DNA of 64,000 bases from Ambrosia x helenae (GCA_030844895.1 CM061231.1:1364001-1428000); one strand, 5' to 3'. Counted from the first letter of the stretch, positions 1-12,500 are shown. A program made the numbers and translations. The notes: generated by a model from the letters alone, not told the origin.

Positions 1-340
1 GTGAAGTGATAAAATGTCTGTTATAATATAACAAAGAAATTAATGTACTACAATATAAAAAAACAACAATTTTAACTAGGTGAATAAAAATGAAAATGTA
101 TATTAAAAAAAATGTACGTTTGGATGGGAAGCAGAGGCAGAAGCAACCATTGCAGGGCGTATTTGAGGCAGTGGTCTTGAAGGTATGACTTTTTTTTTTT
201 TTTGAAAACACTGTTTTAACCTATTCTACTGTGAAGGAAAATAGAATTCCTATTATTGATTTTAGCATGATTAGTGACTTGTCTAAACATGATTAATGAA
301 TTACCTGAACACGTTATGTGTTTTTTTCCTTTATGAACAA

Positions 341-473
341 AAACCCACTATAAAAAGTCATTTTTTTCGTTTTTTGTATAACATTATGGTACTCATTGGA
401 AAGATAATTAAACGCTCGTTAATTTGGTGTTTTTTTTCAAAATCTCATATATATTAATGTTTAAAAATTGTGG
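341..473 (+). repeat. Dispersed repeat, copy 1
   Basis: About 130 bp that recur in inverted orientation at 52816-52977. The shared core includes GGTACTCATTGGAAAGATAA, then ACGCTCGTTAATTTGGTGT, and an AAAAATTGTGG end. Seen by eye. The family is not recognised and no target duplication was found. Confidence 0.6.
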
Positions 474-703
474 AGGCCAGATAAACATGAGATAGAAAAA
501 GACTTTTGAAGAGAAATAAAGGGTGTGAGTGCCTAATCTAATACCATGTCACACACCATGCTTTCATTTATTATATACATAAATTGTAGTGAATTTGAGC
601 ATTTAAAAATCTATGAAATGTTATACACAGATTTATACAAGCATTGCTTCTATATTATGTGTTTACAGAAATTGTTTTCGGTACTTTTGTTGCATATTTA
701 TAA

Positions 704-1438
704 GGGGTTGGCTAAATGCACTCCCTTTTATTACTTTTTACACTCCCTTTCTAAAAATAACCGTTTATAAGTTTTCAAATTTCACCCCTTAAAAAAAAGA
801 ATTTTTACACTTGATCCCTCCATGCTAGAAGAACTGCTGCTTCTGTGAAGGCTCAACGTTTTATCATTTATGTTCGACAACGGAGACGGTGTTCACATCG
901 GAATTATCCGCATGAGGCTTCAGATTCCGACGAAGCAGTTACCGACGGAGTGGAGTAGAGAGAGATCAGGGAGAGGGTTGTCATTATCTCTGTTTTGTTT
1001 CAAGTTTTAAGCAATATTTCTGTGGGTCGGCCCGTTGGATTGGTGGTTGCGTCGCACCACCACCGTCACTGAAGATAGGTGAAAAGTAAATGGTTTTTTA
1101 ATGGTGCTATAAAATGGTGGTTGTAGTGAAGCCGTAAAGCCAGACATTTATGCAGTATAAATTATGGAAGACTTGTGTTTTTGATTTTTTTGTTTGCTTT
1201 TGTCTAGTGGGGATGTTTGGTTTTGTTTACCTGGTTTATAACAAGTATATTAAAAATTCAATTCAAAATTCATGTTATGGGAACATGATAAACCAGTAAA
1301 AATAATTAGGGATGTATCTTAATGCAATTTTTTTAATAAAGTGAAAATATAAGGTTTGATTGTTTTTTTTAAAAACATTAAGGGGGGAGTGCAACCAGTA
1401 AAAATAAAAAAAAAAGGGAGTGCATTTAGCAACACCCT
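704..1438. mobile_element. Non-autonomous DNA transposon with TIRs and 8-bp TSD
   Basis: The left end GGGGTTGGCTAAATGCACTC and the complement of the right end AGGGTGTTGCTAAATGCACT form imperfect inverted repeats of about 45 bp. The 8 bp ATTTATAA stands directly outside both ends (696-703 and 1439-1446), as expected of a target-site duplication. The interior (735 bp in all) shows no transposase. An 8-bp duplication fits hAT-type elements; the superfamily is inferred only. Confidence 0.7.
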
Positions 1439-1646
1439 ATTTATAAATGTTTTATGAGAAAGATTTAAATGCAGATATTTTAGGTGCATTTATAACACAG
1501 GAGTTTTCCAAAAAAAGGAAAAAGATCCATAAAAGAAGAACAATTAACAAATATTTTCATAAGGTTTTTATAGGCGCCCAAATCAGTTTTCTTTGTAACC
1601 ATTCCCTTGTTACATATATGCTTTTTAGTTCATTTAAAATGTTTTA

Positions 1647-3290
1647 GGGTTTGTCAATGGCTCCCCAACAGAAGATTTCAAGCTGGAAAGAGGGTTAAGG
1701 CAGGGTGATCCGCTCTCTCCTTTCCTCTTCATCCTTGCTATAGAGGCACTCAATGTAATGATGGCGAAAGCCAAACATGCTGGTCTATTCAGAGGCTTTA
1801 AATTATAGAGGCCATATGGAGTCTCTGTCAATGATGATGATCTTACAGTTGCAGCCGAGGCCTTGCATTGTAAACTGGAACTTTTCCATTCCAGTACCTT
1901 GGTTTAGTTATCGGTGAGAACATGAAAAAGATTGCTAGTTGGAAGTTGGTAATTGATCGTTTCAATAAAAGGCTATCTAATTGGAAAGCTAGACACATGT
2001 CCTTCTCCGGAAGGGTTACTTTCGTGAAAGTCGTCTTAGGGAGTCTTCCCACTTACTTCCTTTCTCTATTCAAAGCTCCTAAAAAAGTTTTGTCAGTGTT
2101 AGAAAGGATTCGTAAGAATTTTCTCTGGTGAGGCCCCTCTTTGAAGAACAGGATAAAGTGTGTCGCTTGGGAAAAAATGATCGTGGATAAAAAAAAGGGG
2201 GGGGCAGTTTGGGTATAGGAGGTTTGAAGGAGGCAAAATGGTGGTGGCGTTTTAGAGAGTCGGGGGAACATTTAGGGGTCAAGGTTGTTCTGGCCATACA
2301 TGGTAGAAGGTGGGGTGATGATCTAATGCCGTTAAAAAAAATCACAACTCAGGGTCTGGAAAACAATAGGATCGATCAGCAATGAATTCGATAAAAATCT
2401 GATTTGTTTACATCAAAAGTTAGTTCCTCAGGTAGGGCGCGGAGACAAAACAAGATTTTGGTTAGATAATTGGACTGGGATATGGAAGTTGTGCAATCTT
2501 TTTCCAAACATTTTCTCAACGGTAATGGATAAAAGGGCCTTGGTTATTCATAATTACAAGAACACCATAGGGAACATTAGTTGGGTTTGGGAGTGGGCAT
2601 CGTTCCCGATTTCGGTCACGGAGTGGAACGAATGGCTTGATATTTTGGGTGTATTACAAAACGTAAATATCACTGATTCTGTAGATACATGGGGTTGGGC
2701 CGATAATGCTGGAGAAAACTTTGAAATTAAAGCTGTCAAACAATCCTTATTAGCTTCGACAAACATAAACTTGGGCTCGAATGGCTTGATTATGCCATGG
2801 GGTTTTTTTGGGCCACTCCGCGATATAACATGTTCGCCTGGAGAGCAATGGATGGAAAGATCCCTACTGTGTCCGAACTTGAGAGAAGAGGGGTTTTTCT
2901 AGGGAATCAAAGGTGTGCTAGATGTGGATATGGGAATGAAACGGCTGACCATCTCTTAATCTCTTTTACGGCTGCGAAAGCCGTTTGCTGGCCTCTGGGA
3001 AAATGGATGGAGTCTCTAGGTATAGCCTTAGTGAGCTCAGTCAAAAACTTAATCGCACACATACAGGGCTCAAAATTTTCCAAGAAGAGAGAAAGCTATA
3101 TTAGCGGTGGCACTGACTACTCTTCGGACCATATGGAGAGATAGGAACCGGATCGTTTTTGACAAACAAAAGACATCCGTGGCAAAAATAGTTGAAGATA
3201 TCAAAGACACATCCTATCTCAACTTGAAGATTGTGGCGAATTAGAAGGATTTAACATTAGATAAGTGGTTGAAATTTGATGTTAACTTAG
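1647..3290 (+). pseudogene. 5'-truncated LINE (L1-type) reverse transcriptase remnant
   Basis: Pieces of a non-LTR retrotransposon ORF2 lie in shifting frames. Near 1655-1800 is the motif GLRQGDPLSPFLFILAIEAL of the reverse transcriptase palm. At 1900-2131 comes the thumb/connection part (FQYLGLVIG, then LSNWKARHMSFSGRV). At 2797-3144 lies the C-terminal zf-RVT domain with its Cys/His spacing (CARCGYGNETADHLL). The YADD catalytic segment is missing between about 1800 and 1890, so there is an internal deletion as well as 5' truncation and frameshifts. A 27-bp phrase (TTGAAATTTGATGTTAACTT) is repeated twice at the 3' end. It is related to the LINE at 31900-38994 but lies on the opposite strand. 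It cannot code for an active enzyme. Confidence 0.85.
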
Positions 3291-3399
3291 TTTGACTTTG
3301 TATTGGAGACTTAGTTGAAATTTGATGTTAACTTATTTTAACAAATTTTATATTATTATTATCTTTATTATTTTATATATAGTATACCTACTATTTAAT

Positions 3400-3555
3400 A
3401 TTGGTGAGTCGGGCTCGAGCCGAGTTTTGGCTCGTTTAAGCTATCAAAGCGAGCTCGAGCCGAGCTTTTAGCTCTTTTTAAATTGTTCTATAATTATTTC
3501 GAGCTGAGCTCGAGCCCAGTCAGGCTCGCGCCCGGCTCGACTCGTTTACACCCCT
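3400..3555. repeat. GAGCTCGAGC-type TIR element fragment
   Basis: A cluster of GAGCTCGAGC / GGCTCGAGCC words ends in CTCGTTTACACCCCTA. That matches the terminal pattern TAGGGGTGTAAACGAG seen in many plant non-autonomous DNA elements. Only the right end is clear; the left end seems lost. No target duplication was found. Confidence 0.5.
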
Positions 3556-4824
3556 ATACGCTCAGTCATGTCAAATTCACACCGTCTATCTTCCTGCGGG
3601 TCACACTTCTTGAGCCAACATTTTTATTTCTAAATTTTGGTCTCACCTCCTTTTTGGTAGTGGGTCTTTTTTTTTCTCGTTCTTGCAGGACATGATATTA
3701 TGTCCAATTCCTTGGCAGTTTTGACAACTCACTTTTCTTCCCATTTCAACCTTTTTGTTCTTCTTCTCTTTTCCTTTTTACTGATCTACCGGCATTCATC
3801 TTTTTTTGTAGGTAGGGGTTTGATATCATTTGTTTATGCCAACGCATACTTCCCTTAAAAGGTTTGAGATAATGTTTATATGTTCCCTTAAACATCTTTT
3901 AAAACCAGTTAATGACACAAGTTTTTTAGGTCTATGGTGATGAACCCTAATACAAAGCATTCCAGACAATTGCCATGATCCACAAATATGTTGTTACTAC
4001 TTTGAATAAAGTTATAATACCTACCCAATCAACCCAAAAGTCTAAAATCAAGAAAAGATAATTCACACCATGACACCAACATCATCATCATCATGTAACA
4101 ATATCTTCTAAGTTCATATGACAAAGAACAAAAAGAGTTAAAAGCTTGATTGATTTAGTATTGAAAGCGGCTCCAAATATATTAACTTGTTGATCGATTG
4201 GTACTATAAAAAGGTCGCCATCGTTATTGGTTTGTCGAAGGCTAGACCAACGCTGATTGATGACAATTGTTCTTGATTCTCCATCTTCAACATGTAATTC
4301 ATTACTAAACAATTAGGCCATACGAACATTTATGATTTCATGTCAAATCATGTGAATGTGTGTGTACCAATTGAATCAACCAATATAGTTCATACAAATA
4401 CATAAGGCATGCTAATTTTTTTTGTTACCATTGGTTAACCGAATATTTATATTGCAAAATAACAAAAAAAACATGCAAAATAAATTGCAAAATAATTTCC
4501 ATTGATTTTTTTTTCCCTAAATGCAGTATTCCGTTAACCAATAAATTGTTCCAAAGAACCATACTAACATTTATATATATTATTAAACGTTAACAGTCGG
4601 TACAATAGGTATATTTTATGTCTTTAGCTTTTTGCCACTCAACTTTCACTCTTTGCTACTAGTTAAACAAAATGCATAAATAAATTGCAAAATAAAACAT
4701 ATGTTAGTAATTCTTTTTTTCATCAGTCCAACAACAGCCTTGTGGGCTTCTTTCATCCTCTTCGGCTTTGCGATAGGCCCAGGCCCAATTATACCCAGGT
4801 CCTAAGAGTTATGGCTATATTGAT
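3556..4824. other. Intergenic stretch without recognised gene
   Basis: AT-rich sequence with only short chance frames. It holds a (CAT)n tract near 4080-4095 and A/T runs. I see no gene, RNA or element end here. Confidence 0.6.
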
Positions 4825-5059
4825 TTTTTTTTTTTTTTTTTTTTTGAAACGTTGTGTTTTAACGGTAAACCCTTTACTAGAAAGCCACATCTGCTCAGGA
4901 TCAAATCCTTCCCCACAAGGGTTTCTGTTTTCAAACCCAATGGTTATTTTTTCGGTGGAAGACAGAATCAAACCGGAGACCCCGAACATAAACCGTATAA
5001 ATATGGGTAAACCTTTCCACCCCGTTGCAACCACTAGGCTCAAGCATCATTGGCTATGC
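4825..5059 (-). mobile_element. SINE with tRNA-like head, poly(A) tail and 10-bp TSD
   Basis: Read on the minus strand, the 5' part has an A-box-like stretch (GCCTAGTGGTTGCAACGGGG) and a B-box-like GGTTTGATTCT, the internal pol III promoter of tRNA-derived SINEs. The element ends in a run of A (T20 at about 4825-4845 on the + strand). The 10 bp CTATATTGAT flanks both sides (4815-4824 and 5060-5069). About 235 bp is normal for a plant SINE. No coding capacity. Confidence 0.75.
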
Positions 5060-5069
5060 CTATATTGAT

Positions 5070-5645
5070 ACGGTTAATTACTCAACTCAAATATCTCTTT
5101 TAGTGAACTATTTATTGTATTAGAGCATTCACATTCGGTCCATCAAATGTATGTGAGTGTATCCATCAAATTATATAGGTTGAGTATAAGTGGTTGTGAG
5201 TGAAGGAGAGATAAAATATTTGGTGGAAGCACTGTTCCACCCTAAATATGAAAAGCTACTGTTCACCTATATATATATATTTTAATATTTTTGTAAGTAG
5301 TTGTGAGTGAGAAAAGAAAAAATATAATGATAAAAGTATTATTATTTTAATTAGGAGAGAGAAGATTTATGGTGAAGTAGTGATTTTTAGTGTAATTTGA
5401 TGGAGGAAATTTGGTGGAAGGGACCACTTTATAGCTATTGATCTTTAATGGCATGATTGTAAATAAGTAAAACATTAATTAATTGTTTATTTTAATCAAA
5501 GGGTATTATTGACTTTTGTTCAATATGCTTATTTGTAGGTAATTAAGTCTAAATTTGTAACTAAATAATTATTAACCCCCATTTATTATATTCAATCCCT
5601 ATAAAATCTCCCTATCAGTTTTTTTTTATTTCATTCATCATCATC

Positions 5646-5686
<41 letters not shown>

Positions 5687-6563
5687 TGATGTATATTAGT
5701 TTCTTTTTTGTTTTTTCATTCATCGTGAACGCATATATTGGCGTATATCAGTATTTTTTTCTCATTTACCATCATTATCGACACAGATATACGTTGGTGT
5801 ATACTAGTTTCTTTTTTATTTTTTCATTCATCGTCATCACCTTTAAGGTTCGGTCTCTTATCCTTTTTATGTAATATACACCAATGTATGCTATACACTG
5901 GTGTATAGGCATTTGGCGTGTTCATCCTCACAGCGGTTATGTCTCTTATCATCTTTATGTAATATACACCAACGTATAATATACACAAGTGTATATGCAT
6001 TTGAAAATAATAAAAGTGTCTCCTTCATTTTGACGTGATAATCCTAATTAGGGTTTGGTCGCTTAACCCTAAATGTAATATACACCAACGTATATTATCA
6101 AAAAAATACATAACCTCAATGTACTGCACATTCGATTCAAAGAAATTATGCAATTGATCTAATCTAACATAACAAAATCATTACAAATACAATTCCAATT
6201 GATTATACATTTCGATCTAACAAAAAAAAATACCTAATACATCCGAGCAATTAAAGATTAAAAATAATAACGATTGATTAGTTTGAAAAAAAATAACAAA
6301 AACAGAAAATACATACATGTATACGAATTGTTGATTAGGGTTGTTCTTCAAGATAATGATCGTAATAGTGGTTGAGGGTTTTAAGGAAACCAATCAATTC
6401 TTATTTAGTAACTGCTTTGATTATAAATTCTAATTATAATAAAAAGCTAATTAATTAAATGTATATTTACACTAATACCCTCTAGATCAAAATAAAAAAT
6501 GGATGGCTCAGATTGGTTCATAAGTTCCTAACTAGGGTATTGGTTCCTATTTGATCTTATTCC

Positions 6564-6597
<34 letters not shown>

Positions 6598-6599
6598 TA
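5070..6599. repeat. AT-rich intergenic DNA with microsatellite and short inverted phrases
   Basis: An (AT)n run lies at 5649-5681, another with (AC)n at 6565-6598. Between 5690 and 6100 a phrase like TAATATACACCAACGTATA recurs at least four times in both orientations. The stretch from about 5132 (GAGCATTCACATTCGGTCCA) looks like the start of a MITE but no matching end was found. No gene is seen. Confidence 0.5.
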
Positions 6600-6625
6600 C
6601 TAGTAGGCTGCCCACGCGTTGCGGC
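6600..6625 (-). mobile_element. Helitron 3' terminus (minus strand)
   Basis: Read on the minus strand this is a GC-rich hairpin CCCGCCGCAACGCGTGGG followed about 8 bases later by CTAG with a flanking T. That is the canonical 3' end of plant Helitrons (hairpin, then CTRR, inserted 5' of T). The body would extend to the right. The matching 5' TC end was not located and no Rep/helicase is present, so it is a non-autonomous element. Confidence 0.6.
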
Positions 6626-6994
6626 GGGAAACAACATTTATAACGGTTTTGTTAAGCCATAATCAATTAACCAAAATATTTGTTTTGGTGTGTTGCATAA
6701 TCATTAGCGGAGTTTGAACTGCATTAACCACAATCGAAACATTCGAATCATATGTGCTAGAGGAAGTGCAAGCACATTAATATATACATAGCAATAATTG
6801 TGAGAAACGTTAAGCAAAAAATTAGGGTAATTATGAGGAACTGAGAAGTTACACACATAACGACAAACCCTAATTGTAAACACATTGGTGATTGTCCGGA
6901 AATACATAATCTGACCTGAAATTGTGAAACAATGTTAATTTAACGTTTATTATAAAAGACAAATATGTTGCTTGATTTCAGGTCGTTTTCGTTT

Positions 6995-7850
6995 CAGTTA
7001 TTACTTAACCCTAACATGTTTTTTTAATTGAAAACACTACAACATTACTATATTCGAATTAAGGAGACTGCAATGCTTGTTTATACGGTGTAATAATACT
7101 AAGAAAATATTAACGAATGAAAAGATTATGGACATTTAAAAATCGTGGGGGTAGTTGGTTAAAATAAGGGTGCGAAAATGTAATTACTATTTAAATAACT
7201 AAAATTTGAGTAAAGTTGATGGGACAAATGTGTAAGTATTGTATAAAAGACATATGGTGTGTTGTACTCAAAGCAGTTATAATTGTAAAACTTAAATATT
7301 AAGAGGTCATTGGGAAATGTATTATAATATTGTATAGATAGTACAGATTGGTTATTACTTAACCCCACCATATCATTTTTTAAATTAAAAAAAAAACTAT
7401 AGCAATACTATACTCAAATTAAAAAGAAAAAAAATGCTCGTTTATACACCGTAGTAATATTAAAAAAATATTAACGTGTGAAAAAGTTGTGGAAATTTAA
7501 AAATCGTGAGATAGTTGGTTAAAATAAGGGTGAAAAGTGTAATTACTATATTATAAAAGGAATTGAGTATATTTGAGAGGACAAATATGTAAGTATTGTG
7601 TAAGTAGTTAACATGTGCATTGTGTGTTGTACTCTAAGATACATGTAAAACTCGAATTTTAAGACATCAATGGGAAATGAATTATAATAAAGTTTAGATG
7701 ATTTCAGTTCATTTTCGTTTTTTTTTCTTTTGTTTCGGTTATTGCTTAACCCTAACATATAATTTTTAAAAAATTAAAAAACTATAGCAACACTATACTC
7801 AAATTAAAGAGAATAAAATGTTCTTTTATACGGTATAATAACTTTCATTT
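6995..7850. repeat. Imperfect tandem repeat, units of about 353 and 386 bp
   Basis: The phrase GGTTATTACTTAACCC recurs near 6998, 7351 and 7737 (the third with one change). Each is followed by a shared series: a CTATAGCAA-like word, CTCAAATTAA, TTTATAC, AAAATATTAACG and TTAAAAATCGTG. The second unit is clearly a diverged copy of the first. The repeat probably lies in the Helitron that ends at 6600. Not coding. Confidence 0.6.
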
Positions 7851-8304
7851 TATTCCAGAACCACTACAAAAGTCTAAAAAGGAGCCCATTTGATTCTAAG
7901 CCCAAAGGCAAGCCATGCTTCTGCTCTCTCTGTGCTCACCTTTCAATTTCTACGGATTGCTTTTTATTATTTGTATCTTCTATTCTTTTGGTTTTTGTTT
8001 TTGTTTTTGTTTTGTAGTATTTTTTTTTTCCGTTTTATAGTGAAGGTTGTTTGCATTTTCATTTTTCTTTAAGTTTGTATGTTTTACTTTTGGCTATTTA
8101 AGTTGTCTTTTTTATTTTTATTTTTATTTTTATTTGTCTTTAACTTAAAGCTTTATTAGTATAAATTCGAGTTTATCTACGTTTTACGTAATCTTACGGT
8201 ATAAGTTCGCGTTTGTCTTTGCCTACATTATACGTCACGCGACGGTATATATTTGTGTTTTTGTTTTGATTTTCATTTTCTTACTGCTTAGCACGGTTTT
8301 ATGA

Positions 8305-8338
8305 CCCCGCGCCCGCAACGCGGGGTAAAACATTTGTT
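8305..8338 (+). mobile_element. Degenerate Helitron 3' terminus (plus strand)
   Basis: The hairpin CCCCGCGCCCGCAACGCGGGG is followed by TAAAACATTTGT. The other plus-strand Helitron end in the window (17394-17426) reads TAACTAAAACACTAGT after its hairpin, so the CTAG here seems mutated. The call rests on the hairpin. Confidence 0.4.
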
Positions 8339-8834
8339 ACATCTGTTTCGAGTTTTTGATTCCACCCAACCACTTAAAATTTATTTGTCCTGCTTCTTAC
8401 ATTTGACCGCCTTAAAGTTAATCTAATTGCTTTATTTTAAACTACATATATACATTTTCAGAAGGCCAGGTTTTTCCCCTTGTATATGCTTCTTACATTT
8501 TACCATCTTAAAGTTAGTTTAATTGTTTTTTATTGGTTTTTGTATACTTTAACTAGCTTACACTTTCTAATAGAGTTATTATACAAAGGTAAATTTAGTT
8601 GTTTTTTTTTTTATGTTTTACGCTTCGCATCTAATCTTTTGTGCGTTAACACACCACAACTGCAACAATTTTCCAACGATTTTATGTTATCTCTTTGGCT
8701 TTTTTTTTTTAACCTTAACGAACTTTAAGCGTTTTATGTGTGCTTTTCATTCGGTCCAATTGTCTCGCCACCACAACTTTTTCTCGTTATCTTAACTTAT
8801 CTCCTTCGGTTAACATACAGAGTGATGATATTGT

Positions 8835-9305
8835 TGTTAGAAAACTTACATTGAAATCAAAGATGAAATCATCAGCGTGAATCGGGCTTTTGTTTGACAC
8901 AATTTCCTAAAACAGATTCTCAGTCTGTTCCCAAGGTACACCGCTGCCGGACTTGCACACTTGCCTGGAAGATAATCGAACATCGATTAAGTTTGTTCTC
9001 TACGTATATGTGTGTGTGTGTGTGAGTATTTCTTTTTCTATATTTTCAAATGAGCCACAAAGCCTTACATTATATAAAAACATGGATGTATGAAGAGTCT
9101 TTTTAATTAGAGACTTAATTTGAGATATAAAGACTCTAATTAAGTGACATAAAAACTCTTATTAAAAGAAATAAAACTTCTAATCAAAGACATAAAACCT
9201 CTACTCAAGAGTTTAGTCTTTAATTCACCACATTAAAAGTCTTAGTAATAATTATAATTTATTAAATTATAATTTCAATATATTCCATTCACTATATTTC
9301 CAACA
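8835..9305 (-). repeat. Copia 3' LTR
   Basis: On the minus strand the LTR begins TGTTGGAAATATAG right after a polypurine tract (GTGGGGATTG at about 9302-9313) and ends TTTTCTAACA, giving TGTTGGAAA/TTTCTAACA terminal inverted repeats and a length of 471 bp. A (TG)n run lies at 9007-9023. The left flank pentamer is ATTGT, but no 5' LTR is left to compare it with. Confidence 0.7.
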
Positions 9306-9935
9306 ATCCCCACATGAATGGAGATTGATCAAAACACACAAAATTTCCAATAAACCCCCACGTGAATGAGAGTCATTCTCATAAACAACCTCATTCCGAT
9401 TAAATTTCAACAGTTGAGCTTTGTATACGATAGGTAGGTGACCCTTTGAACCTTCGCTCATGAAACACACTTAGTCCACTGGCTCTGAGTAGACAGCAAT
9501 CTCTTTGAACTCGTCTGCCGTTTGTGTAGACGACATTACGCTTCACACAAGACTCTCCCTAACAACGTCAAGTCCTCATAGTTGTGTTTGTTATGGTCAT
9601 GGACATGTGCCTGGTTCTGCGAGAGCTCTTAAGTATTGTGCCCTAACAATACCCTTCGAAGCGACCCCACTTCTCTCTCACATAGGTGATTCACTAGGAA
9701 TAGTTACCTCAGTCGAATCATTAAAAGCCATATGCTTAGCCTCAGAACATGTCACGTTTAGGAATGGACGAGGAAGCTTACCAAATTCCTATGGCAAACT
9801 CCCCATTTTCAAAGCGCGAGGTTTCCAACAACTCTTCCCCCACATTGACCTCACATGTTCATACAATTAGGTTGTCCTATTGAACTCACATCTTGGGATC
9901 TCAAGTCAGCTAAGTTAGATTTCCTTCACATGAAC

Positions 9936-10900
9936 TTAATTTTTCAAGGGCTTTAGTCCCATTCCCATGGACGACTTCTTAACTAACTCTCTGCTTAAGC
10001 CGTTTGTTAGCGGATCCGCGATGCTATCCTTTGACTTCACATAGTCAACTGTAATAACTCCTATAGAGATTAGTTGTCGTACCATATTATGCCTACGTCT
10101 TATATGCCTTTTCTTACTGTTATACATTGTGATATGAGCTCTGCCAATTGCCAATTGGCTATCACAGTATATACATTTTGGCCGATGCCGGCTTTGGCCA
10201 CCTAGGTATATCCTTAACAAATTGACGTAGCCATTCTACAAATTCATCATCTTTATCTAAGTCGATGAATTATGATTACATCATGGATCTAGCAATATAC
10301 GTTTGCTTAGATGATTTCCATATTATCGCAACACCTCCATGTGTGAATACATACCCACTCGTTGCTCTAGAATCATTCGTGTCAAATATCCAATTCGCAT
10401 CACAGTAACCTTCAATAACTGTTGGATATCTATTATATTGCACCCCATAGTCTCGTATGTATCTTAAAGACCGAAGCACCCGTATCACGCAACTCTCATA
10501 ACTTAAACATGGGTTGCTCGTGTATCTACTTAGCTTGCTGCTAAGTCTGGCCTGGTACAACTTATCAGATACATCAAGCTGCCAATAATATTTAGTACTC
10601 TAATTGGTTAACAGGCTCACCTCGATTCTTAGCTAGATGTTGACTCGTATTAATGAGAGTTCTAGCCATATTAGAGTCATTTCCATTGAACGTCTCAAGA
10701 ATTTTGTCCACATAATAGGACTAACCTATAACAAGTCCATTCTGGTTTCGTGTGATTTGTACTCCTAAAATCACATCCGTTAATCCCATATATTTCATGT
10801 CAAACCTTCCATTTTCAAATGCAAGTCACTTCCACAAATAAGTGCTATTAGATAACTACCAAATGAGGTGATGAAAGTTTTTTCCTTTCATATGTAGTTT
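9936..10900 (-). pseudogene. Ty1/copia polyprotein C-terminal remnant (RT end and RNase H)
   Basis: On the minus strand, in broken frames, lie the last parts of a copia polyprotein. From about 10830 to 10590 there are phrases of the RT C-terminus (GLTDVILGVQITRNQNG). At 10560-10276 comes RNase H with YCDANWIFDTNDSRATSGYV, KSSKQT and flanking copia-typical sequence. At 10220-9936 comes the final part with CDSQLAIG and KYSI-like to IADPLT. Stops and frameshifts split it. Between the stop near 9940 and the LTR at 9305 there is about 630 bp of non-coding sequence. With the LTR at 8835 it is the 3' half of one insertion whose 5' half is missing. Confidence 0.85.
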
Positions 10901-11249
10901 GAAACAACTTCTCAAGTACCATTTTTAATCCCTACGGGTTGTTTCTTAAATGGTCTTCCCCCCACATTGCTTGCGCTTTGATTAAGTTTGAGTAATATCA
11001 CTCATGATTACATTAGACACCCGTGATAAGATAGTGACTATCTACATCTTTGTGTTATTAAGGTTATCCCATTATATTACTCTACTCAGTTTTCTCACAC
11101 AAGCTGTATCTGAGCTATATGAGTTCTCCTCATATTAAGCCAAATAGAATTATAACCAATGAACTATATATATTCGGTCCTCTCGAGTCATCCGTTTTAA
11201 TAAATTATAGATTTGTTTTAACAAAATTCATTCTCATGTTGTCACATGT

Positions 11250-11465
11250 GTTTGAATGTTCAAAGGAGTCCTAACAGGCCATTACCCCAGACAGACGGAA
11301 CCCCTAGTCCACCAGCCACTGGTTTTAGGAAAACCCGACCACCAACCCGCCCGAAAGCACCACAATGGACTAATCGGTAAACCTAACGCTTTCAAGAATC
11401 GAACTTGTGACCTTTCATCCACATATCTTCTATCATTGAGCCTCGCACCACTCCACTATAAAAAT
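11250..11465 (-). repeat. Possible tRNA-derived SINE
   Basis: Read on the minus strand the head has AGTGGAGTGGTGCGAGG (A-box-like) and, about 35 bases on, AAGTTCGATTC (B-box-like). The spacing suits a pol III SINE, but there is no clear A/T-rich tail or target duplication. Confidence 0.3.
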
Positions 11466-11673
11466 TAATAAATTTAGCAGAAATAAGACAGTGTGGGTCC
11501 AGAAAAAAATGAAGAACAGAAGAACCATTGATTATTATTTTATAAAATTTACATGTGATTGTCTTTCATGTTTTTGCGCATATGAGTTGTTGTTTGATGT
11601 TGAACGTGTTTTTAGTTTATGGTACTCTCTCCCCACTTCATTGATTATTGGTCTCCTTTTTATTTACTTTTTC

Positions 11674-11838
11674 TTTTAGCTCAGTTTGTTGATCCTTTGT
11701 TTATTTTGGAGCCGGAGTCTCTCTGAAAGCAGTCTCTCTATTCCCAGGGATAGAGGTAAGGTTTGTCTACATCTCACCCTCCCCAGACCCTACAGTAGCT
11801 TGTTATTTGTGGATTGACTGGGTATGGTTGTTTTTTGT
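11674..11838 (+). mobile_element. TS-like SINE, partly deleted
   Basis: The body at 11708-11838 reads GGAGCCGGAGTCTCTCTGAA and further on CCTCCCCAGACCCTAC and GACTGGGTATGGTTGTTTTT. This is the conserved 3' body of the TS/Angio-domain SINEs known from Solanaceae and other asterids. Just upstream TTAGCTCAGTTTGTTGA resembles a tRNA-Lys A-box. The B-box is missing, so part of the head is deleted. Confidence 0.65.
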
Positions 11839-12104
11839 TAAATGGGTTTCTAATCTTTCTTCCATCCAACGATTTTCAACGGTGCAGTTGCCTGAGCTTC
11901 CTCTGTTTGATTACTAGTCGGTGGTGTATAAAGGTCCATCAGCTGATAAAGTGTTTGAGAAGAGAAAGAAGTTTCTTGGGCCTTCTTTGTTTCATTATTA
12001 TCATAAACCAGTAATATTTATATTATTTTCTTTGTTGTTAATTGTACGTATTAATTAGGATCATGTTTATGATGTTACATGCATGTAGTTGGTGTATTTG
12101 TATG

Positions 12105-12500
12105 TGTAGGGCTAGCTTTAACGTTTTCGGGGTAAAGTGGATTTTAAATTCGGGTCTTTTACGTAAATAAAAAATGTATTTTTGTTAGGTTCTTTAATAC
12201 GTTTTGGCACACGTTTTTTTCTGTATGATTTCTAAATTGGCACAAAATCACACTACTTCAAATGGAGTATTTGAGGGATTGAGAGTCAAAGGATATGTAT
12301 GTATATGTGCAGGGCCGACTAAATGTTTTTGGGGCTAAAGGAGATTTTATAGTTGGGTCTTTTTCGTAAATAAAAATGTATTTTACTTAGGATGTTTAAT
12401 AGGCGATGGTACCACATTTTTTGTATATGATTTTTAAACGGCACAAAATCACACAATATTAATGGAAAGTTCGAAAGATTGATAGCTGAAGAGAATATGT
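12105..12500. repeat. Two tandem copies of a 200-bp element end
   Basis: Copy 1 starts near 12108 (AGGGCTAGCTTTAACG) and copy 2 near 12311 (AGGGCCGACTAAATG). They share GGGTCTTTT, CGTAAATAAAAA, GGCACAAAATCACAC and AATGGA, offset by about 203 bp. The CAGGGCCG start is like the terminal repeats of some hAT elements. No right-hand end was identified. Confidence 0.5.

Noticed and set aside
9505..9870. 121-codon plus-strand frame
   Set aside because: It lies in the non-coding part between the copia stop and its 3' LTR, on the strand opposite to the element.
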